Shown here in pieces: positions 46,822-55,592 of a stretch of DNA of 64,000 bases (positions are counted from its first letter, which is position 1; each line of letters begins with the position of its first letter). A program made the position numbers and the translations under genes. The notes under the pieces are model-generated. The model had not been told where the DNA came from. It searched no databases and saw only the letters and a program-made list of their open reading frames with translations. Source of the DNA: JAUWCL01 sp964599375 (lineage in GTDB: Bacteria > Krumholzibacteriota > Krumholzibacteriia > Krumholzibacteriales > Krumholzibacteriaceae); NCBI GenBank assembly GCA_964599375.1, contig CAZREW010000004.1, positions 137,265 to 201,264 of the forward strand. Reading direction: 5' to 3'.

Positions 46822-46961
46822 GGTCATCCTTTCGTTTTTACCTTAAGGCCGCACCGGCGCATTATACAGCCCCGGGCTGCCATGCCGCAATAGCGGGGTT
46901 TGATCCGGCATCCTGGAGACGCTCAATGAGGCGGCGCTGTAATTGACATTATGATAATAAT

Positions 46962-46989
46962 TTGATAAAATTACTTTGTAAAGTACTAT
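46962..46989 (+). promoter_or_regulatory. Possible promoter for lipoprotein gene at 47033
   Basis: TTGATA (46962-46967), 16 nt, TACTAT (46984-46989) in an AT-rich stretch; a TTGACA at 46943-46948 could serve an overlapping promoter. Confidence 0.4.
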
Positions 46990-47032
46990 AAGATTGTATC
47001 CATTCTCGATCAGATTTCCGGGGGGTGTCCCG

Positions 47033-48739
47033 ATGTTCAGGAAGCCGATCGTCCTTCTGTGCGCGTGCATGCTCGCAGCGTCAGCCCAGGGTTGCGACAA
47101 CGAGTGCTGCAGCGTCACTCCCGAGACGAGATACGCTCATATCGAGCTCTATCCGGGAAGTCTCGACTTCATGGCCGTTCAGGCAGGCCCGCAGCCGGCG
47201 CCGCAGAAGGCCTTCCTCTTCAACTCAGGCGGCTCCTGCCTGAGATGGAAGGTGGTCTCCAGCGATCCGTGGATCGAGTGCCGCCCTGATTCGGGGTTCA
47301 CGGGGATCTGCGGGGATACGGATACGCTTCGCGTGTCGGTGAACAGCGGCATGCTCGAAAAAGGGACCCATAAGGGCAGTATATATGTGCAGTCCGACGA
47401 TGCGGACAACGATCCGGGCCGGATCGCCGTCACCTGCTCGGTCGTCTCAATCGACGACATATTCCTGATAAAGGACGCCTGGTGGACGGACGAGGTCGAT
47501 GTCGACTCGAGCGGATGCCCCGAGAGCGCGAAACTTACATGGGATGCAGACGTCCTTGACGGCTCGACGCGGGAGGTCAGCGCCCAGGTCTTCTACAGGG
47601 CCGAGTGCACGGAGCAGTGGCAGTACTACTACACGACCTCATGCTGGACGATATCGGGCGAGGACAGCGACGATACCTATTTCGTGACGGTCGATAACCT
47701 GCACCGCGCCGCCTACGAGTTCTCGATCATCCTCTACCAGTGCGGCGGCGCCGACCCCGTGGCGAAGCGGGACAGCGAGGACGACAGCGACCTGAAGGAC
47801 TACTGCCTCGAGTCGCTCGTGACGTATTCGATCTACGACGCCTGGTGGGCCGATGAAACAGATGCCGACGGTGACGGATGCAGGGACAGCGGGATGCTCG
47901 CCTGGGACGCCGACGTCGACGAGGGACTGACGCGGTCTGTTCAGGGACACGTCTACTACCGTCCGGTCGGCTCGTATTCCTGGACCTACTACCGCTCGAC
48001 GGCATGCTACGACATCACGGGGAAAGAACGTGACGATTCTTACTTCCTCAGCGTCGAAGGGCTCGAACCGGGAAGGTACGAGTTCATGATCGACCTGTAC
48101 GAATGCAACGGCCACGGCAAGGCGGCCGAGCGGAGCTTCGAGACCGACGCCGACCTGGCGGACCAGTGTTTCGACGAGTATGTCCCGCCTCCGACGGGAT
48201 ACAGGATAAGGGACGCCTGGTGGACGGGAAGCGTCGACCAGGACGCCGACGGCTACTATGAGAGCCGTACCCTGGTATGGGACCCCGATGTGGACGAGGG
48301 GACCGCGGGATCCGTTGTCTCGAAGGTCTTCTATCTCGTCGTCGGGACCGATGTCTGGATGTACTACGGCCAGACGGAATGCCTGCCTGTAATCGGAACG
48401 TCTGTCGCTGATACACTCTCCATGGAGATCTCCGGAATAGACCGGGAATGCTACCACTTCGCCATCCTTCTCTACGAATGCGGCGATCTCGAACACGACG
48501 TCGCCATATGGCACTATTCCCAGGACGACGACCTCAGGGAGCAATGCTTCGAACCCGGGGGCGTTCTGGCGTTCCGCCCGGAGATAGGCGCACCCCCGGC
48601 GCTGACGGGAAAGAGAAGGGTCGCCGAGGGCAGGGCCCCGGTGAACCCCTACGGAGGAGTCAAGGAGCCTCGAGGCTCCGGCGCCTCCGGGCCTGCCGCC
48701 AGGGAAGGCTTGGGCAGGCCCGCACCCGGCGCGGATTGA
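47033..48739 (+). CDS. Repeat-containing surface lipoprotein (BACON-like domain plus three DAWW repeats)
   Basis: 568 residues from the ATG at 47033 (GGGGGG ribosome site). The lipobox is SAQGC. Residues about 30-140 form a BACON-like Ig module (SLDFMAVQAGPQPAPQKAF, WIECRPDSGFTG). Three homologous units of roughly 120 residues start at residues 148, 269 and 394. Each has DAWW, an acidic D-x-D-x-D/S-x-G loop that looks calcium-binding, WDADV or WDPDV, a tyrosine-rich strand, and a closing DD-x-D-L. They resemble choice-of-anchor H-type modules. The Cys content is high and regularly placed in each repeat. Function unknown; cell-surface adhesion or binding is plausible. Confidence 0.75.
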   Translation: MFRKPIVLLCACMLAASAQGCDNECCSVTPETRYAHIELYPGSLDFMAVQAGPQPAPQKAFLFNSGGSCLRWKVVSSDPWIECRPDSGFTGICGDTDTLRVSVNSGMLEKGTHKGSIYVQSDDADNDPGRIAVTCSVVSIDDIFLIKDAWWTDEVDVDSSGCPESAKLTWDADVLDGSTREVSAQVFYRAECTEQWQYYYTTSCWTISGEDSDDTYFVTVDNLHRAAYEFSIILYQCGGADPVAKRDSEDDSDLKDYCLESLVTYSIYDAWWADETDADGDGCRDSGMLAWDADVDEGLTRSVQGHVYYRPVGSYSWTYYRSTACYDITGKERDDSYFLSVEGLEPGRYEFMIDLYECNGHGKAAERSFETDADLADQCFDEYVPPPTGYRIRDAWWTGSVDQDADGYYESRTLVWDPDVDEGTAGSVVSKVFYLVVGTDVWMYYGQTECLPVIGTSVADTLSMEISGIDRECYHFAILLYECGDLEHDVAIWHYSQDDDLREQCFEPGGVLAFRPEIGAPPALTGKRRVAEGRAPVNPYGGVKEPRGSGASGPAAREGLGRPAPGAD

Positions 48740-48843
48740 CGCTTCCGGGACAGGCTGCATCTTTCTGTAACCGTTGAAGGATCACCTCCGACGTATTACC
48801 ATGATCCCCACCCGTACGATCTCTTCTTGAGGAGGATGTACTG

Positions 48844-49668
48844 ATGCGTCTCAGTAACCTTGTCACGCCTCTGCTCGTGATATCCGCTTCTCTTTCCGTG
48901 GCCGGCTGCGGGGGCGAGGAGATCGAGAGCCGCTGGCGCGACCGGGAGATAAAGATCGACGGCCACGCCTCCGAATGGCGGGGGACCGAGCAGTACAGCG
49001 ATGACAGGAACGGCGTAAGGTTCGCCGTCGCCAACGACGGCGAATACCTCTACTTGTGCTTTTCGACATGGAACACTAGGACCCAGCAGCTGATCCTCGG
49101 GCGCGGCCTCACCTTCTGGTTCGACGAGGAGGGAGGCGATAAGAGGGCGTACGGGATAGACTATCCGATGTCGAAAGAGCCCGGGGAGATGCAGGGGCTG
49201 CGCGGGACTCATGAACCGTCCTCGCAGGACAGGGCCAAGGCGATAGAGGAACTGCTCGTCCGCTCCAGGAGCGAGATGGTCGTCGGGAGGACGGAAAAGT
49301 CCGATGGACGCTGGATGTTCGTGGAGGACGCGCGGGATCTCGGGATAGAAGCGGCGATGGACATCGATGAAAGGATACTCGTCATCGAGATGAAGGTCCC
49401 GCTCACCCGAGGCGATGGGCTTCCATTTCCGTCGGGGATTCCGGAAGGCGGCACGGCCGGTCTCGGCCTGGAGATGAAGAAGATCGATATGAAGGCGATA
49501 CGGGAGAATATGGAACGGGAGATGCCGCAGGGCGGGATGGGCGGGCCCCCGGGGGGCGGGATGTGGGGAGGTGGACGGCCCGGTGGTGGCGGGCCCGGCG
49601 GGATGCGCGGGGTGGTGGATCAGGAGATCGAGGCCTGGGTGAAGGTCAGATTGGCGAAGGCGCCATGA
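48844..49668 (+). CDS. Lipoprotein with CBM9/DOMON-like domain and Gly/Met-rich region
   Basis: 274 residues. The signal ends in a lipobox (LSVAGC). IKIDGHASEWRGTEQY and VANDGEYLYLCFSTWN mark a family 9 carbohydrate-binding-like beta-sandwich. Residues about 225-255 are a low-complexity Gly/Met/Pro stretch (GGMGGPPGGGMWGGGRPGG) before a final strand. Ligand unknown. The stop overlaps the start of the next gene (ATGA). Confidence 0.7.
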   Translation: MRLSNLVTPLLVISASLSVAGCGGEEIESRWRDREIKIDGHASEWRGTEQYSDDRNGVRFAVANDGEYLYLCFSTWNTRTQQLILGRGLTFWFDEEGGDKRAYGIDYPMSKEPGEMQGLRGTHEPSSQDRAKAIEELLVRSRSEMVVGRTEKSDGRWMFVEDARDLGIEAAMDIDERILVIEMKVPLTRGDGLPFPSGIPEGGTAGLGLEMKKIDMKAIRENMEREMPQGGMGGPPGGGMWGGGRPGGGGPGGMRGVVDQEIEAWVKVRLAKAP

Positions 49669-49976
49669 GCGGTGATGATAATGATAAAGGATGGGAGAGC
49701 CTCGAGCGTGAGCTGTTCGAGTCGGCCGGCCGCGAGCTGGATCGCGCCAGGGCGCACGGGATAAGAATAGAGGCTGATGAGATCGTGTCGATGATACTCC
49801 GGCCCGATATGCCGCGGGTCGACGTGGAGATAGCGATCAGGTCGCTGCGCTCCCGCGTGCTGGAGGAATTCCCGGAAAAAGGCGAGCTGTTCGACGCCGT
49901 CTATCTGGGAAGGTTCAGAAGGATCTGGGAGCAGTTCAGGCGCAAGGGGGAGGTCCTGCTCGAGGGCGGGACCTAG
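49665..49976 (+). CDS. Small hypothetical protein
   Basis: 103 residues, mostly helical and charged (LERELFESAGRELDRARAH, RRIWEQFRRKGEVLLEGG). The start ATG overlaps the preceding lipoprotein stop by 4 nt. No family recognised. It converges on the rubrerythrin-like gene with a 4-nt overlap. Confidence 0.6.
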   Translation: MSGDDNDKGWESLERELFESAGRELDRARAHGIRIEADEIVSMILRPDMPRVDVEIAIRSLRSRVLEEFPEKGELFDAVYLGRFRRIWEQFRRKGEVLLEGGT

Positions 49977-50446
49977 TCTTCCCTCATGAAATTGTCGTCG
50001 TAGATCTTCTCGAGCTTGAGCTTGTGCTTCTTTTCCTCGTCGGCCAGGGCATCGAACACCAGGCATAGCTCTTCCTCGACGCAGAACGCCGTGAGATGCT
50101 CATATAGGGCGATCGCGGCCACCTCACGGTCGATCGCGACAAGCAGCGCGTCCTGGTAGGACATCGAATCCGTCATCTGCGGCTTGACGTACCTGTCGGC
50201 CAGCTTGAGGTCCTCGACGTCGTGGCGGGCCTTAAGCTCCTTCTTTCCGGCGCGGACATCCTCGATCAGCTTCTTGTGCCTGAGCTCCTCGGCGGCGAAT
50301 TCCCTGAATACAGCGGCTATCACCTCGTTGCCTGTTTTCCCGGCCCATTCCGTATAGAACCGGTATGAGGCTTCTTCCATCGAGATGGCGAACTCGAGTG
50401 TCTCTTTTATCGTGGAGAATGTCCTGAAACTTTCCTTGCCGTGCAT
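49973..50446 (-). CDS. Rubrerythrin/ferritin-like diiron protein
   Basis: 157 residues. A four-helix ferritin-like core with metal ligands in FAISMEEASYRFYTEWA, EFAAEELRHKKLIEDV (ExxH), IDREVAAIALYEHL and DALADEEKKHKLKLEKI (ExxxH). There is no C-terminal rubredoxin domain, so electrons would need another donor. The ATG overlaps the stop of the GltD-type gene by one base, with GGGAGGG upstream, placing it as the last gene of the respiratory-complex operon. Peroxide reduction or protection of iron-sulfur centres is a reasonable inference. Confidence 0.8.
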   Translation of the reverse strand: MHGKESFRTFSTIKETLEFAISMEEASYRFYTEWAGKTGNEVIAAVFREFAAEELRHKKLIEDVRAGKKELKARHDVEDLKLADRYVKPQMTDSMSYQDALLVAIDREVAAIALYEHLTAFCVEEELCLVFDALADEEKKHKLKLEKIYDDNFMRED

Positions 50447-52227
50447 CAGCCATCCCTCCCTAGATATTCGTTTATGAACCAGGCGGCCTTTTTGCCCGAG
50501 GCTATGGCGCGGATCGCGTCGTCGGGCCCGGTCTCGCAGTCTCCGCCCGCGAAGACGCCCTCTGTGTCGGTCACGAGCGTGTCGCCGTCGACGTGGAATG
50601 TATTCCAGCGGGTGACTTTTACGCCGGTCGCCGTGGCGAACGAGCCCTCGACCTGCTGGCCTACGGCCATGACGCATGTGTCGACCGTCACAGTGAACTC
50701 CGATCCATCTATCGGGACAGGCCTGCGCCTGCCGCTGTCATCTGGCTCTCCCAGCCTCATCCTCTGGCACTCGACGTCGAGCTTGTCTCCCTTTTCCGTG
50801 ATCTTTACCGGGGAGACCAGGAACTCGAACTCCACGCCCTCCTCTCTGGCCTCTTCGATCTCCTCCGCGTTCGCCGGCATCTCCTTCTCGGTCCTCCTGT
50901 ATAGCACCGTGACCTTGTCCGCTCCGAGCCTGACCGCCGAGCGGCAGACGTCCATCGCCGTATTGCCCCCGCCTATCACGGCCACGCTTTCCCCGAGTGA
51001 AGGCCGCTCGCCGGCGGCGATACGGGCGAGAAGGTCGACGCCGACAAGGACCCGCGGCAGATCGATCCCCTCGATAGGCATGCTCGACCCTTCCTGCGCG
51101 CCGACTGATATATACACGGCGTCGTATTCCTGCCTGAGTTTCGATACGGTCGTATCCTTCCCGATGTCCACGCCGCAGCGCAGCTCGACCCCCGAGTCCA
51201 GTATTACGTCGATCTCACGCTGGAGGACATCGGCGGGGAGGCGGTAGTCGGGGATCCCGGTCCTGAGCATCCCGCCCGGTTTTTCTGAGCGTTCGAAGAC
51301 GGTCACGGCGTGCCCGAAGCGGGCGAGGTAGAAGGCGGCGGTGAGGCCCGATGGCCCGGCACCGACGACCGCTATCTTTCTGCCGGTGCGGCGCGCGCGT
51401 TTCTCTATACCGAGGACCTCGTACCTGCTGTCGAGCGTATTGTCGGTTATATAGCGTTTGAGCCACCGTATCATTATCGGCTCGCCGAGATGCCCCAGCG
51501 CGCAGGCGTCCTGGCACTTCGCCGTGCATATGCGGCCGCAGCTCTCAGAGAACGGATTCGTGTCGTAGAGAAGTCGCAAGCCCTCGTCGAGGTCCCCGTC
51601 GCGTATCGCCCTGATATAGGCCGGAACATCCATGTGCGTGGGGCAGGCCTCGACGCATAGACCGCAGTCGAGGCACCTGACTGCCTCCTTCATCGCCGAG
51701 TCGCCGCCGTACCCGAGGGCCATCTCCTCGAAATTCTTCCTGCGCTCGTCGGCTCCGACGACAGGCATCTTCTGCCCGGCGGGATCGAGGAGCCATGCGC
51801 ATTCCGCCCTCGTGTAGCCGAGCTCGTCCTCGTTCCATCCGCCGTCGTCGACGCCGGGAGTGAATGCCCAGTCCTCTCCGGTATCGGATATCCAGTTGTA
51901 CTTGTTAGACATCCCGAGCGAGGCGGTGGGGCAGATGTCCACGCACAGGGCGCACCAGCAGCAGCGCCCGTAGTCGATCGCCGGGCGCAGCCCGCTGTCG
52001 CCATGTGCGGGCTCGATCCCCTCGGCCCTTCTCATGTCGATCGCGGCGTTCTGGCATATCTCCTCGCAGGAGCCGCAGCCGATGCACTTGCCCAGGTCGT
52101 TCGTGTGAAAGCCCCGGTAGAGCGGCGGCCCGTCACGCTCGACAAGAGGCTTCCTTATCGTGAACGGCTTCTCGAAAGCGCGCTTCCACGCGTAGAAGGG
52201 GGAGATCATGTCTCTTAGCTTCCACAT
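50446..52227 (-). CDS. Ferredoxin (NuoI-like)-GltD fusion, NAD(P)H-linked oxidoreductase
   Basis: 593 residues. The N-terminal part holds two [4Fe-4S] motifs like NuoI: C48, C51, C54, C58 and C89, C92, C95, C99. The GltD/glutamate-synthase-beta part follows: Cys clusters at C185-C195 and C230-C242, an FAD-binding VVGAGPSGLTAAFYLARFG, and a NAD(P)-binding VAVIGGGNTAMDVCR, ending with GVFAGGDCETGPDDAIRAI. It would pass electrons between NAD(P)H and the Nuo-like peripheral arm. It begins 2 nt after the NuoD-like gene. No NuoE/F/G or separate NuoI gene is present, so this may be the sole electron-input module. Confidence 0.88.
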   Translation of the reverse strand: MWKLRDMISPFYAWKRAFEKPFTIRKPLVERDGPPLYRGFHTNDLGKCIGCGSCEEICQNAAIDMRRAEGIEPAHGDSGLRPAIDYGRCCWCALCVDICPTASLGMSNKYNWISDTGEDWAFTPGVDDGGWNEDELGYTRAECAWLLDPAGQKMPVVGADERRKNFEEMALGYGGDSAMKEAVRCLDCGLCVEACPTHMDVPAYIRAIRDGDLDEGLRLLYDTNPFSESCGRICTAKCQDACALGHLGEPIMIRWLKRYITDNTLDSRYEVLGIEKRARRTGRKIAVVGAGPSGLTAAFYLARFGHAVTVFERSEKPGGMLRTGIPDYRLPADVLQREIDVILDSGVELRCGVDIGKDTTVSKLRQEYDAVYISVGAQEGSSMPIEGIDLPRVLVGVDLLARIAAGERPSLGESVAVIGGGNTAMDVCRSAVRLGADKVTVLYRRTEKEMPANAEEIEEAREEGVEFEFLVSPVKITEKGDKLDVECQRMRLGEPDDSGRRRPVPIDGSEFTVTVDTCVMAVGQQVEGSFATATGVKVTRWNTFHVDGDTLVTDTEGVFAGGDCETGPDDAIRAIASGKKAAWFINEYLGRDG

Positions 52228-52229
52228 GG

Positions 52230-53402
52230 CTATCTCTCTATCTCTGGCGGGCATGTCTGGAGCGACGCCATCAGTCCGCCTATGTCCGCGATGCTGACGC
52301 CCCGTACCAGCTCCTCGAAGAGCGCCATCGCGTGCGTGTAGCTCGGGCCGCGGACGTGCACCCTCCTCGGATAACCGCTTCCGTCGGAGACCATCAGGTA
52401 TCCCATCTCGCCGCGCCCCGACTCGGCGCGCACGTAAGTCTCGCCGGCCGGGATCCTCCAGTGCAGGGGATTGGGCAGCTTTGTCCGCACCGGGCCTGCC
52501 GGCATGCCCCTGAGCATCTGCCTTACGAGGCCGCAGGCCATCAGGATCTCCGCCCTGCGCAGCAGCGATCTGCCGTACACGTCGGAGCGGTCGCCCGTTA
52601 TCACGTCGAAATCGAGGCGGTCGTAGACGAGGTAGGGGTAATCCCTGCGCACGTCCCTTGTGCCGCCCGCGCCGCGGGCGTTCGTGCCGACGATCCCGAA
52701 CGGGTCGATCCAGTCGTATGGGATCACACCGAGGCCGTTGGTGCGCGCCTTTATCACGGCGTTGTCGAAGAGGACCTTCTGGACGTCGTCCATGAGCTTC
52801 TCGACCTTGCGCAGGACCGCCTCGGTCCTCTCCGCGAAACCGGGGGTGAGGTCGTGCCTCACGCCGCCGGGAAGTATGTACATATGATATATCCTGTGCC
52901 CGGAGAGCTCCTCGAAGAGGTCGAGCACATAATCGCGGTGCACAAGGCACCACTGGCCGATCGTGCCGAGTCCGAACGCCCCGGCCTGCCCTCCCAGGCC
53001 CATCGTCAGCGACGCGATCCTCGCGAGCTCGAGCGTGATGGCGCGGATCCATTTCGCCCTCTCGGGGATCTCTATTCCGGCGAGCTCCTCGGTGGCCGCG
53101 GCGAAGAGGTACTCGTTGTAGTCGGGCTCGGGAACGCAGATACGGCAGACTATCGGGAAGCAGTTGATGTACTTCCGTCTTTCCATCAGCTTCTCGAACC
53201 CGCGGTGCAGGTACCCGACATGGACCCTGCAGTCGACCACGATGTCGCCCTCGACGACGAGTTCTAGCGCCATGTTCCCGGTGACGCCTGGATGTTGCGG
53301 CCCCTGCCAGATCTTCAGGTACTTCTCCGACTCGAGGTCGTAGCGCGGGCGCTCCGCCCAGAACGGATGCCGGGGGTCCTTATGTCCATTGGCGCCGATC
53401 AT
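52230..53402 (-). CDS. NuoD/MbxL-like large subunit with half-lost NiFe cysteine motifs
   Basis: 390 residues. GPQHPGVTGNMALELVVEGD is the quinone-site region of complex I NuoD. The hydrogenase-type motif RxCGxC reads RICVPE (C89 kept, second Cys replaced by E92), and the C-terminal DPCxxC reads QTCPPE (C384 kept, second replaced by E387). With two of four cysteines gone it cannot hold a normal NiFe centre, but it differs from NuoD, which has none. This matches the Mbx/Mbs branch as I recall it. The ATG overlaps the NuoC-like stop by 4 nt. Confidence 0.88.
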   Translation of the reverse strand: MIGANGHKDPRHPFWAERPRYDLESEKYLKIWQGPQHPGVTGNMALELVVEGDIVVDCRVHVGYLHRGFEKLMERRKYINCFPIVCRICVPEPDYNEYLFAAATEELAGIEIPERAKWIRAITLELARIASLTMGLGGQAGAFGLGTIGQWCLVHRDYVLDLFEELSGHRIYHMYILPGGVRHDLTPGFAERTEAVLRKVEKLMDDVQKVLFDNAVIKARTNGLGVIPYDWIDPFGIVGTNARGAGGTRDVRRDYPYLVYDRLDFDVITGDRSDVYGRSLLRRAEILMACGLVRQMLRGMPAGPVRTKLPNPLHWRIPAGETYVRAESGRGEMGYLMVSDGSGYPRRVHVRGPSYTHAMALFEELVRGVSIADIGGLMASLQTCPPEIER

Positions 53403-54004
53403 CGATTGTCCTTATTGTCATCATCCACGTCGCCGTATCCCGATCTCGCCAGCTTCCTGATGCCGCGCTTCACATCCGCCTCGAGAGGGTAGGAGCGTTC
53501 CTCCATCTCGGCGGACGGGTCGCGTGTCGAGCGCCCCTCGCGCGGGTAGTAGGTCCGCTCGGCGTACTCGAGCGTGTCGAAGTCGCGCCTCATCGGTGGG
53601 ATATCGTCCCACCCCTCGAGGATCATCGGCTCCTCGACGCCGGGGCTTCCCGGGAAGTCGATGCCGAACATCTCGCGCAGCTCCCTCTGGTAGACCCTCA
53701 CGCCGGCCCAGAGGTGGTGCATGCTCTCCATCACGGCCGCGCCGCGGTCGATGTCGACGCAGATCCCCACGTCTATCCTGTCGACGGGGTCGTTGAGCAG
53801 GTAGACGAGCTCGAATACCCCGTCCTCGATCCGGTCGACGCAGGATATCATCACGAGGTGCGTGAACCCCCGGTGGTCGCGCATCCACATGACGGCCTCT
53901 ACGGCCCTCTCCCGGGGGACGGATATGAACGAGAGATCAGGGCGCCTCTCGCGCGGCTCCTTCCCTTCGAAACGTTCCTTCAGTATCTTCAGGGTCTCTT
54001 CCAT
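53399..54004 (-). CDS. NuoC-like 30 kDa subunit
   Basis: 201 residues from the ATG at 54004. HRGFTHLVMISCVDRIED and YQRELREMFGIDFPGSPG (the conserved E-R-E-x-x-D/M-F-G-I block) define NuoC/HycE N-terminal/MbhK proteins, which sit between the NuoB and NuoD subunits. A C-terminal tail includes YAERTYYPREGR. A GTG at 54013 overlapping the upstream stop is an alternative start. Overlaps on both sides support stoichiometric expression. Confidence 0.88.
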   Translation of the reverse strand: MEETLKILKERFEGKEPRERRPDLSFISVPRERAVEAVMWMRDHRGFTHLVMISCVDRIEDGVFELVYLLNDPVDRIDVGICVDIDRGAAVMESMHHLWAGVRVYQRELREMFGIDFPGSPGVEEPMILEGWDDIPPMRRDFDTLEYAERTYYPREGRSTRDPSAEMEERSYPLEADVKRGIRKLARSGYGDVDDDNKDNR

Positions 54005-54009
54005 ATCTG

Positions 54010-54666
54010 TCACCAGTTGTACTCCGGCATGTTCCAGTCCTTGATGATCCTGCGCTGGTTCTTCTTGTACCACTCGAAGTTCCTCGCGTACTCGTTCGCG
54101 CCCTCGGCCTTGCCCGCCTTGATAAGCTCCTTGAGCCTCCCGAACCCGGCGATGAGCGATTCGGGCCGCGGCATGCACCCGGCGACGTAGACGTCGACCG
54201 GTATGTAGTAGTCAAGCCTCTTTACCGTGTTGTAGCTGTCCCAGTACATCCCGCCGTTGACCGTGCAGCTCCCCAGCCCCATGACGAACTTCGGGTTCTG
54301 CATCTGCTCGTAGCTGCGCACTATCCTCTTCATCGTCTTCACCGACGCGTAACCGCCGATGATGAACAGCCCCGACATCCTCGGGGTCGGCCTGGGGAAT
54401 ATCCCGTATCTCGACACGTCGTAGCGCGCCGTAAAGAGCGGCCTCATCTCGATAGCCCCGCACCCGGTGCCGAAGCCGAGGATGAACACCGAGTTCGCCT
54501 GGGCCCAGTTGCAGAAGTCGCGAAAGATCTTCACCTTCGACGGCTCGGCCGGCTCGGGCCTGTCCGGGCAGAACAACCCGCGCTCCTCGGGGGCGAGGAA
54601 GGAGTCGGGGGAGAGGAGCTCCTCTTCCGGGACCGGCGATCTGTGCTTGCTCTTTCTGTCATCCAT
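54010..54666 (-). CDS. NuoB-like subunit with three cysteines at the N2-type site
   Basis: 218 residues from the ATG at 54666 (AAGGA eight nt upstream). The NuoB core shows GTGCGAIEMRPLF, GLGSCTVNGGMYWDSY and YVAGCMPRPESLI. Cysteines C69, C134 and C164 match three of the four ligands of cluster N2. The tandem CC of NuoB is C-G here, so the fourth ligand is missing or replaced. An extra N-terminal extension of about 40 residues carries one Cys (LFCPD). It relays electrons to the NuoD-like subunit. Confidence 0.88.
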   Translation of the reverse strand: MDDRKSKHRSPVPEEELLSPDSFLAPEERGLFCPDRPEPAEPSKVKIFRDFCNWAQANSVFILGFGTGCGAIEMRPLFTARYDVSRYGIFPRPTPRMSGLFIIGGYASVKTMKRIVRSYEQMQNPKFVMGLGSCTVNGGMYWDSYNTVKRLDYYIPVDVYVAGCMPRPESLIAGFGRLKELIKAGKAEGANEYARNFEWYKKNQRRIIKDWNMPEYNW

Positions 54667-54677
54667 GTCTCTATCCT

Positions 54678-55592
54678 TTAGAACATCTGCAGCGCCAGGG
54701 CGAGCAGCCCTATGAAGGTCGGCACCGTCAGGAGCCAGCGCACCGACTGCTCGAGCCGGTAGCGCGGGAATACCGCTCCGACGAACACGACCCAGAACAT
54801 GATCAGGAACGTCTTTATTATCATCTCGGGGATAGATGTCGCTCCCCCGAAGAAGAGGTCCATGAAGAGGACGAGCTTCGCCGAGGCGAAGAAGGCGCGG
54901 TTGAACGCCATCATGAAGAGGTAGCTGCTGTGGTACTCGGTCGGAGGGCCGACCGGTATCTCCTGGGGCGCGAGGTGGAGGTCGAACGGAGACCTGTGCA
55001 TCATCGCTATGAAGGCGAGCATCGCGGCGACCACGGCGAGCGGGTTTGTCATCAGGGTCCAGTGCGCGAAGCCTCCCTGCTGGGCCGCGACGATCCCGGT
55101 GACCGACAGCGTCCTGTACTGGGCGACGAGCGCCAGCACGGACAGGACGAAGGGGAGCTCGGAGGCGGTGTTCTGCGACAGCCCCCTCATCACCCCGATG
55201 GCCGAGTACGGGTGTCCGCTCTCGGCAGCGCCGAGGGCCATCCCGAGCATCCCGAAGAATATGAAGTACATCACGAGGATCACGTCGCCGGTGAAGCTGA
55301 AGTTGCTCAGCCACGAGGAACCGTAGACGGCGGGGATCAGCAGGTAGAGCCCCACTCCGCCGGTTATCCGGAAGACGGGGCCGAGGTAGTACATGATCCC
55401 GTGGGATATGGCGGTCCGCATAGAGAGGAGCTTGAAGAGGTTGATGTAAGGCTGCCACACCGGCGGGCCGAAACGCCCGTGCACGCGGGCGATGATCTTG
55501 GTCATCACGCCGGAGAGGAGCAGCCCGTAGTTCGCTATCAGGAAGAGTGAGGCTAGCGCCTTGCCGATAATGATCAGGAGCTCGCGGTTCAT
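54678..55592 (-). CDS. NuoH/MbhM-like membrane subunit
   Basis: 304 residues, eight or so membrane helices. VHGRFGPPVWQPYINLFKLL and RSPFDLHLAPQEIPVGPPTEY are the conserved cytoplasmic loops of NuoH that couple quinone or electron chemistry to the ion channels. The start overlaps the antiporter fusion stop by 4 nt. NuoH normally contacts the NuoB/NuoD arm encoded just downstream. Confidence 0.9.
   Translation of the reverse strand: MNRELLIIIGKALASLFLIANYGLLLSGVMTKIIARVHGRFGPPVWQPYINLFKLLSMRTAISHGIMYYLGPVFRITGGVGLYLLIPAVYGSSWLSNFSFTGDVILVMYFIFFGMLGMALGAAESGHPYSAIGVMRGLSQNTASELPFVLSVLALVAQYRTLSVTGIVAAQQGGFAHWTLMTNPLAVVAAMLAFIAMMHRSPFDLHLAPQEIPVGPPTEYHSSYLFMMAFNRAFFASAKLVLFMDLFFGGATSIPEMIIKTFLIMFWVVFVGAVFPRYRLEQSVRWLLTVPTFIGLLALALQMF

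Noticed and set aside
52230..53402. Group 4 NiFe hydrogenase large subunit
   Set aside because: Two of the four required cysteines are replaced by Glu, so a normal NiFe site is not possible.
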